Of a stretch of 36,444 nt of DNA, positions 28,453 to 36,222 are shown piece after piece. Under the pieces are notes generated by a model. That model was given only the letters and a program-made list of their open reading frames with translations, did not search any database and had not been told where the DNA came from. This stretch comes from a virus, in IMG/VR virus record IMGVR_UViG_3300042465_001527, positions 1-36,444 of that record, one strand, 5' to 3'. The translations under genes and the position numbers were made by a program. Each line of letters starts with the position of its first letter. Position 1 is the first letter of the stretch.

Positions 28453-30614
28453 TGGCAGACTTCACAGGCATTGCGGCTGCTGGCGCAGTGGCCGAAGGCG
28501 GTAAACCAAAGAAGAGCGCGTCTGACATTCTGGCCACAGCCCGTGCCAGGCTTGATCTGGCGGTGTCCGCGCTTGCTGAAAGCCGCGAGGATGAGATCGA
28601 CGACCTGCGCTTTTACGCCGGTTCGCCCGACAACCATTGGCAATGGCCCGCCGATGTGCTGGCCACCCGTGGTGCGGTGCAGGGTCAAACGATCAACGCC
28701 CGGCCTTGTCTGACGATCAACAAGCTGCCCCAGCATGTGCGCCAAGTCACCAACGACCAGCGCCAGAACCGGCCTGGGGCCAAGGTCATCCCGGTGGACG
28801 ACAACGCCGACGTGGAAGTGGCCGACATCTTCAACGGCATGATTCGGCACATTGAGTACATCAGCGACGCCGATGTGGCCTACGATACCGCCTGCGAAAA
28901 CCAAGTTTCTTATGGCGAAGGTTACCTTCGCCTGCTGACCGAGTATTGCGAAGACAACACTTTTGACCAAGACATCAAGATTGGCCGTGTGCGCAACTCC
29001 TTTTCGGTCTACATGGATCCAACCATCCAAGACCCAACCGGCGCGGATGCCAAATGGTGCTTTGTCACTGAAGATGTGACCAAAGCCGAGTTTGAGCGGA
29101 TGTACCCAGACGCATCACCCATCACCACCTTGCAGTCGCTGGGTGTGGGCGATCAATCGATTAGCAACTGGCTCAATGAAGACACGATCCGCATCGCGGA
29201 TTACTACTACATTGACTTTGACCGCACGACGCTGAACCTGTACCCCGGCAACGCCACGGCGTTTGAAGGTACGCCAGAAGACAAGCAACTGCGGGCAATC
29301 TACGGCAAGCCCAAGAAGTCACGCGAGTCTGACCGCCCAAAAGTCAAGTACTGCAAGATCAACGGATACGAAATTCTTGAAGAGCGCGAGTGGGCGGGCA
29401 AATACATCCCCGTGATCCGCATTGTGGGCAACGAATTTGAAGTTGACGGTCGTTTGTACGTGTCGGGCTTGGTGCGCAACGCCAAAGACGCCCAGCGCAT
29501 GTACAACTACTGGGTATCCCAAGAAGCCGAGATGCTGGCCTTGGCACCCAAAGCCCCATTCATTGGTTATGGCGGCCAGTTTGAGGGATATGAAACAAAC
29601 TGGAAAACCGCCAACACGCAGAACTGGCCGTATTTGGAAGTCAATCCAGACGTTACAGACGGCCAAGGTGGCATGTTGCCACTACCCCAGCGGGCCCAGC
29701 CACCAATGGCCTCCAGCGGCCTTCTGCAAGCCAAAGCAGGGGCGTCTGAAGACATCAAGAGCACCACAGGGCAGTACAACGCATCTTTGGGCATGGGCTC
29801 CAACGAACGCAGCGGCAAAGCCATTCTGGCCCGCCAGCGCGAGGGCGACGTAGGTACTTACCATTACGGGGATAACCTAGCCCGTGGCGTGCGGCATGTG
29901 GCCCGCCAACTGGTGGACTTGATCCCCAAGATTTACGACACCCAACGCATTGCTCGCATCATCGGTGAAGATGGCGAGACAAAAATGATTAAGATCAACC
30001 CGGAGCAAGAGCAGCCGGTCAACAAGATCATGGATGAGCGCGGAATTGTGATCGAGAAAATTTACAACCCCGGCGTCGGCAAGTACGACGTGGTGGCAAT
30101 CACTGGCCCAGGCTACGCGACCAAACGTCAAGAGGCACTGGAAGCAATGGCACAACTGTTGCAAGGCAATCCTCAACTGTGGGCTGTGGCCGGTGACCTG
30201 TTTGTCAAGAACATGGATTGGCCTGGCGCTCAGGAAATGTCCAAACGCTTTGCCAAGACCATTGACCCTAAGTTTTTGTCAGACGGCGAGGACAACCCGG
30301 CACTGCAAGCTGCACAGCAGCAGATGCAGGCCATGGGTCAAGAGATGGAGCAAATGCACCAGATGATCAGAAACGTGGGCAAATCTATCGAGGTGCAAGA
30401 GCAAGAGCGCAAGGACTTTGAGGCCCAGGTCAAGGCATACGAGGCTGAAACAAAACGTTTGGCCCAAGTGCAGGCAAGCATGTCGCCAGAGCAAATTCAA
30501 GATATAGTCTTGGGTACTGTCCACGGGATGATCACATCAGGAGACCTGGTGAGCGAAATGCCTGGCCGCGAGCAGAATGAGATGATGCCCGAACAACAAG
30601 GGATGCCACAATGA
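28452..30614 (+). CDS. Portal protein, P22 gp1-like
   Basis: A 720-residue protein, close to the 725 residues of P22 portal. Recognisable family segments include the N-terminal ESREDEIDDLRFYAGSPDNHW, LTINKLPQHVRQVTNDQRQN followed by RPGAKVIPVDD, and SLGMGSNERSGKAILARQRE. The C-terminal 130 residues form a Gln/Met/Glu-rich coil matching the long helical barrel of P22 portal (QAAQQQMQAMGQEMEQMHQM). Twelve copies form the DNA channel at one vertex and bind TerL and gp4. It overlaps the preceding stop and the next gene. Confidence 0.93.
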   Translation: MADFTGIAAAGAVAEGGKPKKSASDILATARARLDLAVSALAESREDEIDDLRFYAGSPDNHWQWPADVLATRGAVQGQTINARPCLTINKLPQHVRQVTNDQRQNRPGAKVIPVDDNADVEVADIFNGMIRHIEYISDADVAYDTACENQVSYGEGYLRLLTEYCEDNTFDQDIKIGRVRNSFSVYMDPTIQDPTGADAKWCFVTEDVTKAEFERMYPDASPITTLQSLGVGDQSISNWLNEDTIRIADYYYIDFDRTTLNLYPGNATAFEGTPEDKQLRAIYGKPKKSRESDRPKVKYCKINGYEILEEREWAGKYIPVIRIVGNEFEVDGRLYVSGLVRNAKDAQRMYNYWVSQEAEMLALAPKAPFIGYGGQFEGYETNWKTANTQNWPYLEVNPDVTDGQGGMLPLPQRAQPPMASSGLLQAKAGASEDIKSTTGQYNASLGMGSNERSGKAILARQREGDVGTYHYGDNLARGVRHVARQLVDLIPKIYDTQRIARIIGEDGETKMIKINPEQEQPVNKIMDERGIVIEKIYNPGVGKYDVVAITGPGYATKRQEALEAMAQLLQGNPQLWAVAGDLFVKNMDWPGAQEMSKRFAKTIDPKFLSDGEDNPALQAAQQQMQAMGQEMEQMHQMIRNVGKSIEVQEQERKDFEAQVKAYEAETKRLAQVQASMSPEQIQDIVLGTVHGMITSGDLVSEMPGREQNEMMPEQQGMPQ

Positions 30615-30973
30615 AAGCGTGTGATTTTGTAGGGTTGCTGTTCTTGGCCCGAGATGTGACGCACAGCGTCCACTTGAATACCCGCAGCTATTCCAAGCAC
30701 AAGGCTTTGGCGCACTTTTATGAGCGCATCATTGATGCTGCGGATGATTTTGCTGAAAGCTATCAAGGCCGGCATGGTTTGATGGGGCCAATTACTTTGC
30801 ATTCAGCCAAGAAGACGGCTAACATCATTGAGTTTTTGGAAGACTCACTGAAAGAAATTGAAGACTGCCGCTATGAAGTGGCCGACAAATCCGATTCATC
30901 TTTGCAGCAGCTCATTGACAACATCATTGAGATTTATCTTCGCACTCTGTACAAACTCCGCTTTTTGGCATAA
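30611..30973 (+). CDS. DUF5856-like helical protein
   Basis: A 120-residue all-helical protein with LLFLARDVTHSVHLNTRSYS, HKALAHFYERIIDAADDFAE and SYQGRHG. This pattern matches DUF5856 as I recall it, reminiscent of the ferritin-like four-helix bundle of Dps/MrgA because of spaced His, Asp and Glu residues (H...H...D...E...H). Function in phages is unknown. It overlaps the portal stop by 4 bases and is probably made in the late phase. Metal binding, host stress or virion roles are open. Confidence 0.78.
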   Translation: MKACDFVGLLFLARDVTHSVHLNTRSYSKHKALAHFYERIIDAADDFAESYQGRHGLMGPITLHSAKKTANIIEFLEDSLKEIEDCRYEVADKSDSSLQQLIDNIIEIYLRTLYKLRFLA

Positions 30974-30982
30974 GGACGCATC

Positions 30983-31285
30983 ATGGAACTTTTGAATCCG
31001 CTATCACAAACTGGTTTTCCTGGCCGCACCGCGTCTTACAGCGGTTCTGCCGGCAATACTGCTGATTGGAACTCTGGCCCTGAAGGCGTGGTGGTCTGGT
31101 CTACGACCCCTTGCTATGTAGAGATTGGCCCCGCTGCTGTTGCAACAACTGGCAGCACGCCGATCCCCGCGTACACCCCAATCCCGTTCTATCTGCCCAT
31201 GGGTACTGGCGCTCCTTTCCGCGTGAGTGCCATTCGCATTGCAGATGATGGCGCGATCTACTGCAAACCGATTAACAAGCAATGA
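30983..31285 (+). CDS. Hypothetical structural protein (100 aa)
   Basis: A beta-rich protein (GVVVWSTTPCYVEIGPAAVA; PFYLPMGTGAPFRVSAIRIA) with the features of small virion proteins: no membrane segment, many Gly, Pro and Thr. A GGACGCATC-type ribosome site precedes it. It couples to the next gene by ATGA and leads into the tail-fibre cassette. Not recognised. Confidence 0.7.
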   Translation: MELLNPLSQTGFPGRTASYSGSAGNTADWNSGPEGVVVWSTTPCYVEIGPAAVATTGSTPIPAYTPIPFYLPMGTGAPFRVSAIRIADDGAIYCKPINKQ

Positions 31286-31443
31286 GCTTTGGTGTCGCTC
31301 TTCGCAACGCAGTAGCCATTGGTCTTGGCGGTATCGCCACGCTGGTTTCTGGAAAGCATGCCGAGATCATTATTGGCAATTTGTTGTGCGAAAACAATGA
31401 CAATCTTGTCCAAGAGGACGATGGTTTGATTCTTTTGGAGTGA
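31282..31443 (+). CDS. Small protein ahead of the fibre cassette (53 aa)
   Basis: MSFGVALRNAVAIGLGGIAT then LVSGKHAEIIIGNLLCENND and DDGLILLE. It has a hydrophobic, Gly-rich N-terminal half and an acidic C-terminus with the DGLILLE ending seen in phage tail-associated proteins. It overlaps the upstream stop by 4 bases. Probably a real but unassigned virion or assembly factor. Confidence 0.6.
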   Translation: MSFGVALRNAVAIGLGGIATLVSGKHAEIIIGNLLCENNDNLVQEDDGLILLE

Positions 31444-31448
31444 CCTAA

Positions 31449-31946
31449 ATGGCCGTCTTTCTTTCCCCTGTGGGCGGCGCTGCGGCCCAGTTCTTCACCA
31501 ACAGCGGCGTGATCCTGTCTGGTGGCAAGCTGTACACCTACGCAGCGGGCACAACCACGCCAAAGGTTACATACACGTCTTCTAGCGGTAACACAGCTCA
31601 TACAAATCCAATTATTTTAGATTCTGCCGGGCGCGTGCCTGGCGGTGAAATATGGTTAACTGCTGCCCCGTACAAATTTGCGTTATACACGTCAACAAAT
31701 GTGTTGATTGCAACTTATGACAATATTTCTGGTGTTGGTGCGGCAGAATATCAAATTCAAAACTTTACCGGAACAGGGTCACAAACCGTGTTTACGTTAA
31801 GTTCCGCATCATTAGGTGAAAATTTTACCCTTGTGTATATTAACGGCGTGTATCAGCAGAAAAACACGTACACCGTGGCGGGCACAACGCTAACTTTTTC
31901 AACAGCACCGCCGTACACTTCATCTATTGAAGTCATGTTCAATTAA
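31449..31946 (+). CDS. Tail-spike/fibre head-binding domain protein
   Basis: A 165-residue protein. Its first 80 residues (FFTNSGVILSGGKLYTYAAG, TTTPKVTYTSS, HTNPIILDSAGRVPGGEIWL) match the N-terminal virion-attachment domain that I know from many phage tail spikes. Here it ends after about 165 residues with a second beta domain (FTGTGSQTVFTLSSASLGEN) instead of leading into a receptor-binding beta-helix. It may be a free adaptor carrying the fibre and spike encoded next. A frameshifted ancestral spike is less likely, since the ORF ends cleanly and the next gene has its own ribosome site. Confidence 0.75.
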   Translation: MAVFLSPVGGAAAQFFTNSGVILSGGKLYTYAAGTTTPKVTYTSSSGNTAHTNPIILDSAGRVPGGEIWLTAAPYKFALYTSTNVLIATYDNISGVGAAEYQIQNFTGTGSQTVFTLSSASLGENFTLVYINGVYQQKNTYTVAGTTLTFSTAPPYTSSIEVMFN

Positions 31947-31955
31947 GGAATCATC

Positions 31956-33278
31956 ATGGCCGACACCAAAATTTCAGCATTACCTGCATCAACCACTCCA
32001 CTTGCGGGTACGGAGGTTTTGCCTATTGTTCAAAGTAGCTCTACTAAACAAGTTTCAGTTGCTAATTTAACTGCTGGTCGATCTTTTGATGCTTTGGGCA
32101 TGACCCTAACGTCAACAGACGCTGGTGCAGCCGCCGCCCCATTACTGGAGTTATACAGAGATTCAGCAAGCCCAGCGGCATCTGACACATTGGGCGAGAT
32201 TGAGTTTAATGGTGAAGATTCAGCAGGAAACAAACAAGCCTACGGTTTAATTCACGCCTCTATTCTCAGCCCAACGTCTGGTGCTGAACAGGGACAGATT
32301 CATATTGAAACAGCGACTGGCGGCGCATTGACAGAAAAGATGATTATTGGCACAAACAATCTTGTGATTAACGAGATCGGTGCAGTCTTTAACGTGCGGA
32401 TTGAAGGCGATACAGATGCCAATTTATTCTATACAGATGCTACAAATAGTCGAGTTGGTATAGGCACAATATCACCAGCAACAAAACTTGATGTTAGTGG
32501 TGCAGTAACTGCTACAAGTTATGATACAGGTTCTGCAACTGCAAAAGTTAGTATTGCCGGTACTACTATTTCAGGAGCAGGTAGCGATACTAATGTTCCT
32601 ATAATTCTTGACCCAAAAGGTGCAAGCAATGTAGTTATTACAAATAGTGCTTCAAATGCTTACGGTCATTTTAATGGTGGTAACACGGCGGCTAACAGCG
32701 CTGAACCTTGGATAGCGTCATTTAATAACATTGATGCCTCAGCAGCAACTTTTGGATGGGCTTTTTACAATAATGATGTTAATGGCGACTTAAATTTATA
32801 CAGGCGAGCTGGATCAACAACTGGCATATCCGTAATGGATTTTGCTCGTTCTTCAGGCGTAATAACAATGGCGGCGTATGGCGCTGGCGCAGCCACTTTC
32901 TCTGCTGCTGGCGTTATATCTTCTGTGTCTGATGAAACATGGAAGATTAAAGATGGAGTTCCAACTGACCCAGATGCAATGCTTAAAAAGCTAGAACCAG
33001 GTTATTGGTTCTATAACAACGAGAAGAAAGATACTTTCGGCAAAGATAGACAATTAGGTTTCTATGCTCAAAATGTGCATGAGGCGATTGGTGAAGAAGC
33101 TGCACCGACTCCTGAAACTTATTTATCTAACGATGAAAATGGAAACAAAATTACCGCAACTAAACCTTGGGGTTATTACGATAGATCAGTTTTAGCAGTT
33201 GTTGTTATGTCTTTAAAAAATGCGTTATCTACAATTGAAGAATTAAAACAGCGGATAACTGTATTGGAGAATAAATAA
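31956..33278 (+). CDS. Tail fibre with C-terminal S74 chaperone domain
   Basis: A 440-residue protein. An N-terminal anchor module (ISALPASTTPLAGTEVLPIV, shared with the gene at 3194) is followed by a beta-rich shaft with DATNSRVGIGTISPATKLDV, and a C-terminal intramolecular chaperone/peptidase S74 domain from about residue 322. The self-cleavage dyad is visible as S325 and K330 in SSVSDETWKIKDG, with the spacing of endosialidase-type chaperones, and GFYAQNVHEAIGEE follows. The domain trimerises the fibre and then cuts itself off before S325. The shaft region is more AT-rich than the rest of the genome. Confidence 0.87.
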   Translation: MADTKISALPASTTPLAGTEVLPIVQSSSTKQVSVANLTAGRSFDALGMTLTSTDAGAAAAPLLELYRDSASPAASDTLGEIEFNGEDSAGNKQAYGLIHASILSPTSGAEQGQIHIETATGGALTEKMIIGTNNLVINEIGAVFNVRIEGDTDANLFYTDATNSRVGIGTISPATKLDVSGAVTATSYDTGSATAKVSIAGTTISGAGSDTNVPIILDPKGASNVVITNSASNAYGHFNGGNTAANSAEPWIASFNNIDASAATFGWAFYNNDVNGDLNLYRRAGSTTGISVMDFARSSGVITMAAYGAGAATFSAAGVISSVSDETWKIKDGVPTDPDAMLKKLEPGYWFYNNEKKDTFGKDRQLGFYAQNVHEAIGEEAAPTPETYLSNDENGNKITATKPWGYYDRSVLAVVVMSLKNALSTIEELKQRITVLENK

Positions 33279-34963
33279 TGTCTTTAACTAAAGCCTCTTA
33301 TTCTATGATTACTGGCGCTCCAGTAAATGTTATGGACTTTGGCGCTGTTGGTGATGGCGTAACAAACGATATTGATGCATTGATTGCTGCACATAATACT
33401 GGTAAAAATGTCGTTTATGAAGCTGGGAAAACATATTATGTAGAGCCAAGCGTAGGAAGTTATACAAAATGCATACCTGTTTACGAAGGTCAAATTATTG
33501 AAGGTAATGGCGCAAGTATTCTTTGCACCAATGGTGGAAAATCAATCTTTTTGATTGACTGCCGACCTGGTATTGTCGATCACCACATCAACAACATGAT
33601 TGTGCGTGACTTCTTCATCGCGTCTGATAAAACAGGGTTTGCCAACAACGGCCCGTTGGACTTTGAGTATTTCCTTACGATTCGTGGTGGCTACATCATG
33701 ATGAGCAGCTTTACAAACATTGCTGCGGCTGTAACACCCACTGGTAATAACCCATCTTGCCGATCTGTTATTTATTTTGACTTGAATGACGACAATGGTA
33801 CAGGCGATGTGGGGGCACCTGACGGAATAACCATTTCCGACATGTACCTGCTTGCTGCGTATGGCACATCTTGCGGTGTTTTGTTTGACGGCGCTACAAC
33901 AACTGCACCAATTCAAAGCCGTGTTGGTAAGGTAGGTATCAGCAACATTTACATGGGCTGTATCAACCCCATTGACTTTGACAACCGCCTTACGACAACG
34001 GGCAAAAATGCCCCGGTGATTTTTAACGACTGTGACATGGGGTACGGTCAAATAAACACCCTGTATGGCGGCGTTTCTGTCATTCAGCTTTACAACGGTT
34101 CAACGGTCAGAAACACACCCATAACGGGGCTGTATAACGAGCTGATTAATCCACAGTCAAGCGGCGAGCGTGGGCTTGTGTACGCTGAAGCAGGCAGCAC
34201 CTACGCGCAGTGTATTTTTGAGTCTCCACAGGTCTATGCGATTGGCGTCAACTTTGCCCCATCGTACAACTACAAGATGTTTGACGGCACTTTTATTGAG
34301 TGCCACATTGCTCGGCCTGCGATCTATGAAAACGATCTGTCGTTAGCGCAAATTCCAGCCGATCTGATTAACCTTGACGCTTCGTCGTATGGGAACACGA
34401 TTGACCCGCTGATTTTGTTTTTCACATACAGTGGATTTGAAAACCAGTCCGACATTGCTCAAACTTTTATCACTTGCAGCCAAGGCAACTTGGTCAAGTC
34501 TTGGGTGCAGCCGTACAACAACGAGGCACGAAACGTAGCCATACCAGGGGCTGCTACCACCAAGATTTTGGAAGTCCCACGCTACATGATGGAGCAGTTG
34601 GACATGTACAAAATTCGGATTGTGGCAAAAGCGACATCCGGAACCATCCTTGCATTTGCCTCAACAAGCGTCAATCTTGTCAGCGCCACAACAACCTTCA
34701 CGGCAGGCAACAATGTTCATGTGATTGAAGGTACGATTTACATGAACGCCCAGTCAAAAGCGATTAACGCACAAGTGCCAACCACAATGTACGGTGAGTG
34801 GATCACCATGCACAACGGCGGAAATTTCACAAATGTGCCCGCAAACGGAACCTTTAATACTCGAACTACATCGCTTGAAATCTACGTTCAAACAACTGGC
34901 GCTGTGGACATTTTGACTGCAACTGTTGAAACGCTGCGCGGCGAGTACACCAACAAATTCTGA
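33278..34963 (+). CDS. Tail spike, pectate-lyase-like beta-helix
   Basis: A 561-residue protein. Its start (GAPVNVMDFGAVGDGVTNDI, residues 13-32) is the signature of the pectate-lyase superfamily N-terminal cap found in phage tail spikes and depolymerases. Short strand-turn repeats consistent with a right-handed beta-helix follow to about residue 380, then a beta-sandwich C-terminus (GTILAFASTSVNLVSATTTF). A polysaccharide-degrading or -binding role on the host surface is likely; the substrate and active site cannot be named. The ATG overlaps the S74 fibre stop. The first 260 bases are AT-rich like the upstream fibre. Confidence 0.82.
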   Translation: MSLTKASYSMITGAPVNVMDFGAVGDGVTNDIDALIAAHNTGKNVVYEAGKTYYVEPSVGSYTKCIPVYEGQIIEGNGASILCTNGGKSIFLIDCRPGIVDHHINNMIVRDFFIASDKTGFANNGPLDFEYFLTIRGGYIMMSSFTNIAAAVTPTGNNPSCRSVIYFDLNDDNGTGDVGAPDGITISDMYLLAAYGTSCGVLFDGATTTAPIQSRVGKVGISNIYMGCINPIDFDNRLTTTGKNAPVIFNDCDMGYGQINTLYGGVSVIQLYNGSTVRNTPITGLYNELINPQSSGERGLVYAEAGSTYAQCIFESPQVYAIGVNFAPSYNYKMFDGTFIECHIARPAIYENDLSLAQIPADLINLDASSYGNTIDPLILFFTYSGFENQSDIAQTFITCSQGNLVKSWVQPYNNEARNVAIPGAATTKILEVPRYMMEQLDMYKIRIVAKATSGTILAFASTSVNLVSATTTFTAGNNVHVIEGTIYMNAQSKAINAQVPTTMYGEWITMHNGGNFTNVPANGTFNTRTTSLEIYVQTTGAVDILTATVETLRGEYTNKF

Positions 34964-34983
34964 TGAATTGAAAGGAAATCGAA

Positions 34984-35247
34984 ATGGCACTGAAAAAAAC
35001 TGAAATTGTTCCCAGCAATATTGTTGGAGATGTGCAAGTGTCCTGCTATATCAAAGTGACAATGGTCAGTGCTGACAAGACCAATGTGGTGTCTGATGTT
35101 CTTTTCAGAAAAGACACTGCGGAAGGCGCAATCATTAAATCTGTTCGGCATTCATTTGCGCCCAACATGCAAGGTGAAAATTTTATCAAGCAGGCTTACG
35201 AACATCTGAAAACTTTGCCCGAGTTTGCAAATGCTGTAGACTGCTAA
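34984..35247 (+). CDS. Hypothetical 87-aa protein after the tail spike
   Basis: MALKKTEIVPSNIVGDVQVS, CYIKVTMVSADKTNVVSDVL, ending in a helix (QAYEHLKTLPEFANAVDC). AAAGGAAA precedes the ATG. A two-layer alpha/beta protein with no recognised domain. The position between spike and scaffold suggests a late-expressed assembly or virion protein. Confidence 0.7.
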   Translation: MALKKTEIVPSNIVGDVQVSCYIKVTMVSADKTNVVSDVLFRKDTAEGAIIKSVRHSFAPNMQGENFIKQAYEHLKTLPEFANAVDC

Positions 35248-35258
35248 AAGGGTAAGTC

Positions 35259-35366
35259 ATGACCGGCCAAAAAATTTTCTCGTTTACCGGCACAACAACC
35301 CCACTTGTGGGCACTGAAGCCATTGCGGCATACAAAGTTGCACAAGTAAAAGAATCTGTCGCATAA
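35259..35366 (+). CDS. 35-aa peptide resembling the fibre anchor module
   Basis: MTGQKIFSFTGTTTPLVGTE then AIAAYKVAQVKESVA. TTPLVGTE-x-(11 residues)-V-x-x-S/E-V parallels the TTPLAGTEVLPIVQSSSTKQVSV segment at the start of the fibre gene at 31956 and the related start at 3194. The ribosome site is GGTAAG. It is either a free mini-anchor or a remnant of a lost fibre gene. Coding is probable but not certain because of its length. Confidence 0.55.
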   Translation: MTGQKIFSFTGTTTPLVGTEAIAAYKVAQVKESVA

Positions 35367-35401
35367 TCGCGGCACAAACTGTATCGGCCCAGTAGACCGA
35401 G

Positions 35402-35414
35402 GTTCCTACGGAAC
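35402..35414 (+). promoter_or_regulatory. Small hairpin sequestering the scaffold ribosome site
   Basis: GTTCC-TAC-GGAAC forms a 5-bp stem; GGA of its right arm is the only Shine-Dalgarno-like element at usable spacing (about 7 bases) from the scaffold ATG at 35420. It could moderate scaffold translation. The stem is short, so the effect may be slight. Confidence 0.35.
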
Positions 35415-35419
35415 AAGAA

Positions 35420-36202
35420 ATGACTGAAGAAGTCCAACAAAACCTAGCGGAAGTAGACTCCGCGCCAGCAACGGAAGTGACGGCCACTCCTGAGACTGTT
35501 GAAAGTACGCCGGTAGTCGCTGATGAGCAGAAAGAACCTTCTAGGGTTTTTACCCAAGAAGAACTGGATGCAGCCATTGGCAAACGCCTTGCAAGAGAGC
35601 AACGTAAGTGGGAACGAGAACAAGCGCAGCGTCAGTCTGAACAACAGACGCTACAAGCAGCCCCGGCAGCATCCGCTGACCAGTTTGAGTCTACTGAAGC
35701 CTATGCGCAAGCACTGGCCCTTCAGAAGGCAGAAGAGCTGATCGCCAAGCGTGACCAAGCCAGGCAACAGTCGCAAGTTCTTGAGAGCTACCACGATCTT
35801 GAGGAAGAAGCGCGGAGTAAGTATGACGACTTTGAACAAGTTGCCTACAACCCCAAACTTCCAGTTACGAACGTGATGGCTGAAACGATTCAGTCTTCGG
35901 AGATTGGCCCTGAGTTAGCGTACTACCTCGGGTCTAACCCTAAAGAAGCGGAACGTATCTCACGCATGACGCCCTTGAGCCAGGCAAAAGAGATTGGGAA
36001 AATTGAAGCCAAATTGGTTTCAGCGCCCCCGGTCAAGAGAACAACGTCTGCGCCAGCACCGATTTCTCCCGTGACGGCTCGCTCCTCTGGAGCACCGGCT
36101 TATGACACCACTGACCCACGGTCTACCAAGACCATGAGCGCCTCAGAGTGGATTGAAGCCGAAAGAGCCCGACAGTTGAAAAAGATGCAGGCAACCCGCT
36201 AA
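35420..36202 (+). CDS. Scaffolding protein, P22 gp8-like
   Basis: A 260-residue, highly charged, Glu/Gln/Ala-rich helical protein located immediately before coat. It has an acidic disordered start, a central coil (ARSKYDDFEQVA; ALALQKAEELIAKRDQARQQ), a Pro-rich linker, and a C-terminal basic helix (SASEWIEAERARQLKKMQAT) that matches the coat-binding helix-turn-helix position of P22 scaffold. Scaffolds guide procapsid assembly and exit before DNA packaging. P22 gp8 is 303 residues. The identification rests on position, composition and C-terminal helix. Confidence 0.85.
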   Translation: MTEEVQQNLAEVDSAPATEVTATPETVESTPVVADEQKEPSRVFTQEELDAAIGKRLAREQRKWEREQAQRQSEQQTLQAAPAASADQFESTEAYAQALALQKAEELIAKRDQARQQSQVLESYHDLEEEARSKYDDFEQVAYNPKLPVTNVMAETIQSSEIGPELAYYLGSNPKEAERISRMTPLSQAKEIGKIEAKLVSAPPVKRTTSAPAPISPVTARSSGAPAYDTTDPRSTKTMSASEWIEAERARQLKKMQATR

Positions 36203-36222
36203 ATTTTTAAAGGATTTTTTCC

